Positions 57,193 through 64,000 of a stretch of 64,000 nt of DNA are shown here, in pieces; positions within the stretch are counted from its first letter, which is position 1; each line of letters starts with the position of its first letter. The notes beneath the pieces were generated by a model that was given only the letters and a program-made list of their open reading frames with translations, was not told the DNA's origin and searched no databases. Made by a program: the position numbers and the translations under genes. Source of the DNA: Paeniglutamicibacter antarcticus (GTDB lineage: Bacteria > Actinomycetota > Actinomycetes > Actinomycetales > Micrococcaceae); NCBI RefSeq assembly GCF_900010755.1, contig NZ_CZJT01000081.1, positions 186,001 to 250,000 of the forward strand, in the 5' to 3' direction.

Positions 57193-58995
57193 TCATTCAT
57201 CCATTCGCTGCATTTGCTCGGAACTGTTTTTGTAGATCCCGAGCAATTTTTCCGTGTTGCGATCCCATGTGCGCTCCTCCAGCATGTGTCTCCTTCCGGC
57301 GGCGCCCATCGAAGCTCTCTTCGAGGAATCGCGCAACAATTCATCGATTCCTTGGGCTAGTTGATTTGGACTATCCGGTTCCACTAACAGCCCGGTTTCG
57401 CCCTCGATCACAAGTTCCCGCAGAGCTGGAAGATCGGCTGCGACTACCGGCACTTCACAAGCCAGGGCTTCAACCGGTTTTAACGGAGTCACTGCTCGCG
57501 TCACAGAAAGGTCCCGTCTGGGGACTACAAAAACGTCAAGGGCACAGTGGTAAATGCGCGCTTCGTCGCGCGGCACACGTCCCGGGAAAAGGCAGTACTC
57601 ACGGATGCCCAAGTTCTCGCTCAAATCAATGAGATTGTTGCGTTCGACACCATTGCCCACGATCAGCAGTCGCAACGAAGGATTCGCCGGGATCAATTGG
57701 GCCACTGCTCGGACCAAAAGATCCAGGCCCTCGTAGGCAACCAGACTGCTTACCGTACCCACATACTGGTTCTCCGCGGCTAATCCCAGCGTTTTGCGGG
57801 CTTCTGATCGCTCGATCGGCAGGTCAAGGTATTCGTCGCCGATAGCATTGGGGGCAATCGTGATCCGGGCAGCCGCAACACCTTGCTCAATAAGTTCCTG
57901 CTTCATTGCCTCGCCAAGCGTCACCACATGGGTCGCCTTTGTCGCGACAAAGGCTTCTCGTTCCTTGAACAACTTGTAGCGTTGTGAAGACCTTGCGGAT
58001 TCAGGCCGCGAGGATGCCCAGGTATCGGCAAGCTGTCCGCGGACTTCATAGACCCACGGCAAACCAAATGTCTCGGCAACAGCCATGACCGAAAGAGCAT
58101 TGGTGAAATCCGTTGTTGTATGGAGAATTGACGGCGGGCATTCTCGAACTGATTCAGCCAGGGCCTCGGCTTGCTGCTGAATCCTTGCACGCATGTCGGA
58201 TTTCAGCTTCTTGGGGAAGATGCGCTGATAACCAACACCGTCCACAAAATCAACGCTTCTTGCCGCGATCTTGCCAATCGACAACGGATATCCCGCGCGC
58301 GTGAATACCTTGGCTCTCCATTCGGCGTCCTGCAAGGCAGTAAGGATCGAATGGGAGCGCTGTGCATAACCGCTACCGGTGTGGGGAAGGGAGTTGGTCA
58401 GTAAATGAAGTGCCGTATTTTCACCGGTCATACCGGTGCGGTGCTGTGGGGTGCTTTGAAGAACGGGGAGCGCACCCTCAAATACTTCAAGCTCGCTTCG
58501 ATAGTGTCGCAGTTGCTTGTTCTTGGCAGGAACAGTCCTCTCCAGGAGCCCGATTGCACCGTCCATGTCCCCCAGGTACCAACGGTACCGAGCCGTGGCA
58601 CGTGCCAATGACTTGGTGTTTGAATCCCTGTTTGAAAGTACCAGCTCGGTTGTTTCAGCGTCTTGGACGGCAACGAGCATGTCCGTCAGGCGCGCAATTT
58701 GCCGATCCGACAGGCCCTGGAAATCAACGCTTCTAGCGTAGGTGCTGAGGGCACCTGTATTGCCCGTCAGCAGGTGGGCAAGGGCTCGGGCGATCGTCGT
58801 GTTCCTTGGAAGAATCGCCAGGCTTGCTTTGGCCAATCTGGAAATCACAGGTGAGTCAAACTTCCGGGCGGCTTGCAACAGGAAGAAGTAAGGATCGTCA
58901 GATAAGTTGGCAACCGTTATCTTGGCAATCGTCATCAGGTTCTTGACAAGCCGGTTTTGCTCGACCACATCGGGGTAGCTGCTATCTCGGTTCAT
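57193..58995 (-). CDS. GT4-family glycosyltransferase with N-terminal helical domain
   Basis: 600 residues from ATG 58995 (AAGG upstream, 14-base overlap with the preceding gene). The first 200 residues are helical and TPR-like (ARATARYRWYLGDMDGAIGL). The rest is a GT-B fold with TNSLPHTGSGYAQRSHSIL and the donor-site passage FVVPRRDLSVTRAVTPLKPV EALAC with the E-x7-E type glutamates. It likely adds a sugar to a surface polymer. Confidence 0.82.
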   Translation of the reverse strand: MNRDSSYPDVVEQNRLVKNLMTIAKITVANLSDDPYFFLLQAARKFDSPVISRLAKASLAILPRNTTIARALAHLLTGNTGALSTYARSVDFQGLSDRQIARLTDMLVAVQDAETTELVLSNRDSNTKSLARATARYRWYLGDMDGAIGLLERTVPAKNKQLRHYRSELEVFEGALPVLQSTPQHRTGMTGENTALHLLTNSLPHTGSGYAQRSHSILTALQDAEWRAKVFTRAGYPLSIGKIAARSVDFVDGVGYQRIFPKKLKSDMRARIQQQAEALAESVRECPPSILHTTTDFTNALSVMAVAETFGLPWVYEVRGQLADTWASSRPESARSSQRYKLFKEREAFVATKATHVVTLGEAMKQELIEQGVAAARITIAPNAIGDEYLDLPIERSEARKTLGLAAENQYVGTVSSLVAYEGLDLLVRAVAQLIPANPSLRLLIVGNGVERNNLIDLSENLGIREYCLFPGRVPRDEARIYHCALDVFVVPRRDLSVTRAVTPLKPVEALACEVPVVAADLPALRELVIEGETGLLVEPDSPNQLAQGIDELLRDSSKRASMGAAGRRHMLEERTWDRNTEKLLGIYKNSSEQMQRMDE

Positions 58996-60202
58996 GCTTT
59001 TGGCCTTGTTCGTTGATGCATGTGATGATCTCGACATACTGTTTGCCAAGGTTTTCCAGCGAGGCATTTTCGAAAACCCATTCCCTGCCCGAGGAACCCA
59101 CTTCAAGCCGATTGCGTTGCGACGCTAGTTCTCCCCACAAAGCGGCTATGTCTTCCGGGTCGTGGCCCACGATATCGCCGGCTCCTGCGCTCGTTATGAT
59201 GTGTGCAGCTTCCCCTTGGACAACACCAGTAATGTGCTTCCCCAAGGAAAGCAATTCGTAGATTTTCGATGGAATCGTATGGTTAAAGCTCTTCCAGTCG
59301 TCTCGCAGGCTCACCACGCACGTATCGGCCCATAGATAATGGGCTCTGAGCGCATCGCCTCGAGCAGGGTCCTGGAATTCCACGGTTGCCCCAATTTCCG
59401 ATGCGTACCGTACGAGCCGGGCGCGTGCAGTACCGCTGCCAACAATCCGTAATCGCACCTTGTCGATGGTCAATGCAGATGCTCTAATAATGGATTCGAG
59501 CCCTTGGCTCTCGCCGAGATTTCCGAGGTAGAGAACGTTTATCCGCTCAGCGGATTTTGGTGGGATCGTGGGCAAGGGCTCAAATGACCGGGTGCTTATT
59601 CCGTTGTGAATGGTTCGCACTTTTCGAATGCCGTCCTCCGCCAGAACTGCAGCGAATCCGTCGGTAACCGTGACAACGAGTGTTGCGTGCCGCTGAATCA
59701 TGCGAACGACTTTGTGCGCGGCTTCAGTCAGCCAGCGCCATTTAAAAATTCGCGAATCGGAAATCAAGTCAGGCCAGGCATCTCGCATTTCGATGATCAA
59801 CGGACGCCGCAACAGCTTGGAAACAATGAATCCCACGAACATCGTCGGAAGTGCCGGGACGGTTGCCACCACGACGGTTGGTCTTTCTTGAAATAAGGCC
59901 TGTGGAAGCATTAGAGCCCCGTCAAGAATATTTTTGATGACCTTTCCGGAAATACGGCGAGGTTTTTTGATTGAGGGATAAGTGCGAATGAGTTCACCGT
60001 GTTGACCGATTTCCTCAACAGAAAAATGTCGTGCGCGTTCGGAAGCCGAAACCTTCGCAACGGATCGCGGGGTAACGACGCATATTTCCCAGCCTTCTTG
60101 GCGCATGACGTGCACAAAGGAATCCCAGCGCCGTTGGGGTGGCGATACTTCCGGTGAGTATGAATGCGTCAGCAAAAGAACTCGCACAGCTCCCACTGAC
60201 AT
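58982..60202 (-). CDS. GT4-family glycosyltransferase (WbuB-like)
   Basis: 406 residues. The N-terminal THSYSPEVSPPQRRW resembles acceptor loops of WbuB-type GT4 enzymes; LYLGNLGESQGLESII and NHTIPSKIYELLSLGKHITG form the donor site. A hydrophobic segment (PALPTMFVGFIVSKLL) suggests peripheral membrane association. It precedes and overlaps the GT at 57193. 60203-60379 upstream has no gene. Confidence 0.85.
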   Translation of the reverse strand: MSVGAVRVLLLTHSYSPEVSPPQRRWDSFVHVMRQEGWEICVVTPRSVAKVSASERARHFSVEEIGQHGELIRTYPSIKKPRRISGKVIKNILDGALMLPQALFQERPTVVVATVPALPTMFVGFIVSKLLRRPLIIEMRDAWPDLISDSRIFKWRWLTEAAHKVVRMIQRHATLVVTVTDGFAAVLAEDGIRKVRTIHNGISTRSFEPLPTIPPKSAERINVLYLGNLGESQGLESIIRASALTIDKVRLRIVGSGTARARLVRYASEIGATVEFQDPARGDALRAHYLWADTCVVSLRDDWKSFNHTIPSKIYELLSLGKHITGVVQGEAAHIITSAGAGDIVGHDPEDIAALWGELASQRNRLEVGSSGREWVFENASLENLGKQYVEIITCINEQGQKHEPR

Positions 60203-60379
60203 TTTCCACCTATTCTCGGAGCATTCCCCGAATATTGCTTGTTAGATTGTATTGCTACTTTGCCGTAAGGAAGCAATCTATGAGTGCTCCTCCCCCGTCC
60301 TCCGACTATTGGAGTGTTGAAGCGAGTCCTTTCATAGGTAGTCAGATGAGTACGAAGCAAGAACCTGCGGCCATAGGAC

Positions 60380-62287
60380 TTAGAACATGATGTGTTGTTC
60401 GTTAAGCCCAAAGGAAGAAACTACTCCCGACGCCATGAGATCGGTTTCTTCAACCGACCAGGTATGTCCCGCGATCTCTTGGGACCGCATTTGAACAAAG
60501 TTGAATCGGTCGGATGAATAGATCTTGCCACCCGATTTGGCAACGTCTTTCAGGAAATTAGTGTCTTCTCCCTTGCCCAGTTCAAGGAAGGGAACCGCAC
60601 GCATCATTTCCCCTGTTGTAAATATTGTCGGCCCCATAACTAGATCAGTGAACCGATGTTCGCGCTCTTCAAACCTCAACAAAGTGGCGTTTCTTCCACC
60701 CAGATACATGTAGTGCGCTTGTTTGCCCACAACATCAGCACCGCTATAACGGTGTGCTGCGGCTTGATCTTGGAGGTAGTGCTCTCCGTAAAGATCATCA
60801 TCATCCATCTTCGTGACGTACACACCGGAAGAAGCAGACGCGGCCAGGTTTAGGCACGCGCCTAGCGAAGTGGAACGCGGTTCAGACAAAAGGACAAGGT
60901 TCTCGATGCCAAGTTCCTTAGCCTCCCGGCGGAGCCGTTCCTCGTTTACCTCGAATCCATGGGTCAACAACACCAGTTCACTTTCGACGTTGAGTTGCCT
61001 ACCGACTGTCGAAAGAATATGCCGGACTTGTTGTGGACGGATCGTCGAAACGAGCGCCGAGATTTGTGGCGTGGAAAGCAGTGAACGGGACTTTTCGGAA
61101 GCAACCCGAATCCCCGCAGCTTCCAATACCTGTTCCGCACGGTGAGCATAAGTGTGACCTTGCCAGATTTTTCGCTGGGCCAGGTGGACCGTGCGGTCTC
61201 TGAGTTCCTTGCTGCGGACGAGGGAGCGGATCGAACTTGCGGCTTCTTCCCTGGTGTGAACCTCGATGACCTCAGACTTGTCAAAGAACTCACCAATGGC
61301 TCGACTCGGTGCCGTGACGACGGGAGTACCGGAAGCTGAAATCTCGAAAATACGCCGCGCGCACATGCTTGGCGAATCGACTACCGAGTTAACGTTGAGA
61401 AACACCTTGTACGCTTTATAAGCAGTCAACATTTTGTCGTACGACAAACTACCGACAACGTGCGAGTCATATGGCTTTGGGAATTGGTATCGTTCATCCC
61501 CGCCAAGCTGCCTGGAAAAGATTTCGAGACCAGTCTCCATCGTCGTAGAGACGTCCAGAGCCCCACCAAGCAACATCTCTAATTGTTCCCTGCGCTCTGG
61601 GAATTTGTGAGCGAAATACATACCAGCGAATGCAACATCACGAGACTGAAAACCGTGCTGTGGTCGGCTTGGATTGTGAACCGTTGGCTGGGCCGCGAAG
61701 CTCAAAGGAGCAATCCGATCGTGTCCCAGATCCCTCTTGTAACGATCAATCTGGGTTGAATCAGAAGTAAAGACGGTGTCGAATAGCCGGGCAGCATCGA
61801 GGAAGTCTTCATAATGCGGAGGGTCTTCTTTGTTCCAGAAGACCGTAGGAATACCCTGTTCTTTGCACCATGCCACCAGTTCAACCAATGCCGGACGCGG
61901 GGCCGACGTACCAGTCAGATGGTAGGCCCAAGCTTTGTTGTTTCCTGCCCAAGCAGATTCCACGAAAAGCATTTCAACTGGAGCAGAGCGAAGCGTTTCT
62001 TCCCACGTGTCGGGGCGGATTGCTACGCATTCCCACTCGTAGCCCCAAGCCTGCATGGAGAAATCATCAAGGATGACGGCGACCCTCAATGAAGAAGTTG
62101 GGGCTGCCCGATCGCTCGTCCTAAATGCTGGGAAGTCCAGAAGGGTACGACTACTGTTCGTTGCTGAACGCAAAGTTCTTGCCGAAATGTCGTTAGGACC
62201 ATTTGATGCCTCAGACCCTTGACGACGTTTCCAGGTCTTAAGCTGTGAAAATCCACCGCGCCTGAAATGCCAGAGTGCGGTACGCAA
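60380..62287 (-). CDS. CgeB-like glycosyltransferase fused to a GT2 domain
   Basis: 635 residues. The N-terminal 400 residues resemble CgeB-type spore/surface glycosyltransferases (VFWNKEDPPHYEDFLDAA, FLNVNSVVDSPSMCARRIFE and ISASGTPVV). The C-terminal 230 residues are a GT-A domain (LVSTIRPQQVRHILSTVGRQ, the DxD-like VTKMDDDDLYGEHYL, and FLELGKGEDTNFLKDV). One chain could thus carry two transferase activities. It is the first gene of the cluster. 62288-62414 has no gene. Confidence 0.8.
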   Translation of the reverse strand: MRTALWHFRRGGFSQLKTWKRRQGSEASNGPNDISARTLRSATNSSRTLLDFPAFRTSDRAAPTSSLRVAVILDDFSMQAWGYEWECVAIRPDTWEETLRSAPVEMLFVESAWAGNNKAWAYHLTGTSAPRPALVELVAWCKEQGIPTVFWNKEDPPHYEDFLDAARLFDTVFTSDSTQIDRYKRDLGHDRIAPLSFAAQPTVHNPSRPQHGFQSRDVAFAGMYFAHKFPERREQLEMLLGGALDVSTTMETGLEIFSRQLGGDERYQFPKPYDSHVVGSLSYDKMLTAYKAYKVFLNVNSVVDSPSMCARRIFEISASGTPVVTAPSRAIGEFFDKSEVIEVHTREEAASSIRSLVRSKELRDRTVHLAQRKIWQGHTYAHRAEQVLEAAGIRVASEKSRSLLSTPQISALVSTIRPQQVRHILSTVGRQLNVESELVLLTHGFEVNEERLRREAKELGIENLVLLSEPRSTSLGACLNLAASASSGVYVTKMDDDDLYGEHYLQDQAAAHRYSGADVVGKQAHYMYLGGRNATLLRFEEREHRFTDLVMGPTIFTTGEMMRAVPFLELGKGEDTNFLKDVAKSGGKIYSSDRFNFVQMRSQEIAGHTWSVEETDLMASGVVSSFGLNEQHIMF

Positions 62288-62414
62288 TGTTCTGATGGCC
62301 TGTCCTTAAATCGACGATGTTGTCCTACTTCCCAGAATGCGAGGACGAACAGATCCAATTCTATGATGAAACCAACTTCAGCCATAAACCTGGGCTCAAA
62401 CCCGGGTTCCTGCC

Positions 62415-64000
62415 ATGGATTCACGGTTTGTTCGCAAGGTTCGCACCACTTCCGGTGCCGTTGAGATCGTTGACCAGGTGGGCCACACCGTCACCGGTGT
62501 TGAGCATATGGCTTCAGCCTGTTCGGATGTCGAACTTGCGGTGCCGATGCTCGCAGCTCGGGAAGGATTGATGCCGGGCCAGCAAACTTTTGATTTCGGT
62601 GGCTTGCCCCAATAAATGCAGGTCATCGACAATATTCAAGACTTGACCCAACACGGCAAGACCCTGGACGAAGAGCCGGTACGCGGCCGGCCACGCGGGA
62701 CTAGTACGCAGGCAGCCAAAGTGGTGGGCTCGCCCACCGCGGAGTTGTGGGATGTGCTGGTCGGTGCGTATTCCCGCCTTGGCTTTGGTGCCCTGGATGA
62801 CGAGGGGTTTCGGACGCTGGCCCCGGCCCGAATGGTCGAGCCCACGTCCAAGGCCGAAAGTATCCGGGTCTTGGATGATATCGCCGCCCCACACCCCGCA
62901 CTAAGCACTTTGTTTCGGAGCCTGAAACGCAGTCAGGAATTCGAATATCGCGACTTGTTGGCCACAGCCAGGATCGGGTACCGCACCCAAACCACCGAGT
63001 TGGCAGCGAGGGCCATGAGACAAACTGACCCTGCATTTTCAGTCCAAGAAGGAAGGCAAGGTCCGCCGGGTCGGGGAGAGCCAAGGAGTATCGCGTGACC
63101 CGCAAGTCCAGGTCGGGCTCCTGGTGGGTCCGGCCGGATTGCCCCTGGAACTGCACATGTTCCGAAGGGACCAAGCACCGAAACGACCTCGATCCTTCCG
63201 GTGCTCGAAGCATTCCAGGAATCCCACGGCATTACCGACATGGTCGTGGTTGCCGATGCCGGTATGCTCTCGGCCGGCGACCTGCAGGCCATCGAGGATG
63301 CGGGTTTCTTGCTTCTTGTCGGGTCCAGGCGGTCGAAGGCACCGCATGACCTGCAGGAACATCTTGACACCGATGGCAACAAGTTCAGCACCTGAAAGAT
63401 CATTGAACCGGCCGGAGTCATGGGAGCCGGAAAGAACGTCGGTGAACGCCGGGTCGGCTGTCACGGGTCGTTCAAGCGGTTCCAACGCGACAACCAAAAC
63501 ATCAACCACATGGAACACCGTGTCATGGATAACGCTGAAGGTAAGATCCTGGTCCGCAAGGCACGCTTCTTGACCGTCAGCGGGTCCAAGACCTCGGTGG
63601 GCAAAACAACCCTCGAACGAGCCCGGCAGTTGGTCGGGCTGAAGGGATGCTTCACGAAGATTCCCGGGAAACCATGCTGGGGAACGAAATCATCGGTTCG
63701 CACCATGACCTATGGCAAATTGAGGCGTGCTTCCGGAAGACCAACGAAGCACGACCTGAAGTCGCCACCCAGTTGGCGCCGGAAGGAGGATGCCATCACC
63801 GCGCATCTCACCGTTGTCTTCACTAGGCTGGCCATCGGCCGACACCTGCAAGAGCTTTCCGGGGTGAGCGTCAAGAAAATCATCACGACGCTCAAGGCAA
63901 ACAAATCAGCCAGGATTCTGGCCAGCGGCGAGGAATTCACCGCCCCCGCCGAAGACCCCGAGGACTTCAATCCGACGCTGCAGTCTCTGAAAAGTGGTTA
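62415..64000 (+). pseudogene. Decayed IS1634-type transposase (runs to the window edge)
   Basis: From ATG 62415 (FVRKVRTTSGAVEIVDQVGH) the frame stops at 62615 and resumes as VRGRPRGTSTQAAKVV and ARMVEPTSKAESIRVLDDIA. Other frames give LTLHFQSKKEGKVRRVG, VQVGLLVGPAGLPLELHMF, MVVVADAGMLSAGDLQAIED, ERARQLVGLKGC and AHLTVVFTRLAIGRHLQELS. The order is that of IS1634-family transposases, with at least four frameshifts. It is inactive. Confidence 0.8.

Noticed and set aside
1..64000. CRISPR array or Cas genes
   Set aside because: No regularly spaced direct repeats with unique spacers were seen; the repeats present are iterons, hexamers or coding repeats.

Overview
The window is from a high-GC Gram-positive bacterium, most likely a member of the Micrococcaceae such as Arthrobacter or Glutamicibacter. 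This is inferred from the leuB, ilvE, FAH-family, gltX gene order beside tRNA-Glu and tRNA-Gln genes, from the paired dynamin-like GTPases at the left edge, and from the actinophage-style structural genes of the prophage. No species was assigned, because no search could be run.

Layout. (1) 1-2442: two coupled minus-strand GTPase genes. (2) 2597-42167: a nearly complete siphovirus-type prophage bounded by 20-bp direct repeats that resemble a tRNA T-arm. From left to right it holds a divergent regulator pair with candidate leaderless promoters, two DinD/BRO-type antirepressor paralogues and a small excisionase-like protein. Next come a recombination block (RecE-like nuclease, RecT-like protein, SSB), a GIY-YIG protein, and an initiator gene that carries an iteron-like origin inside it. 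These are followed by RusA, a dozen short four-base-overlapping genes, a tRNA cluster (Asn, Tyr, Cys), HNH, terminase (large subunit frameshifted), portal, MuF-like protein, scaffold, capsid, connectors, major tail protein, frameshifted tail chaperones, tape measure, tail-tip proteins, a fibre with an SGNH esterase domain, the lysis genes, a second HTH replication-type protein and the tyrosine integrase. (3) 42168-45241: a relic zone with an IS4-type fragment, a short echo of the phage fibre end, an alpha/beta hydrolase and a decayed IS481-type transposase. (4) 45301-52472: host tRNA-Glu (two copies) and tRNA-Gln, a HAD gene broken by an amber codon, gltX, FAH, galE, ilvE and leuB, all on the minus strand. 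(5) 52630-54512: a two-component system. (6) 54620-62287: a minus-strand surface-polysaccharide cluster (CgeB/GT2 fusion, two GT4 proteins, wecC, wecB). (7) 62415-64000: a decayed IS1634-type transposase.

The most unusual signals are not genes. Sixteen CTCGAG hexamers are packed into 1.64 kb of the recombination block, in all three reading frames, and none was seen by eye elsewhere in the prophage. Eight ATGGCAAAC-like repeats lie inside the replication gene, also in all three frames. A repeated module of hairpin, T-rich tract, ATGCCC and ribosome-binding site precedes about a dozen phage genes, and in two places it could form competing hairpins. A two-helix membrane protein is encoded on the opposite strand inside the tail operon.

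The prophage has nearly all the genes needed for a cos-type, siphoviral life cycle. The +1 frameshift in the large terminase would block packaging unless it is a sequence error or is bypassed.
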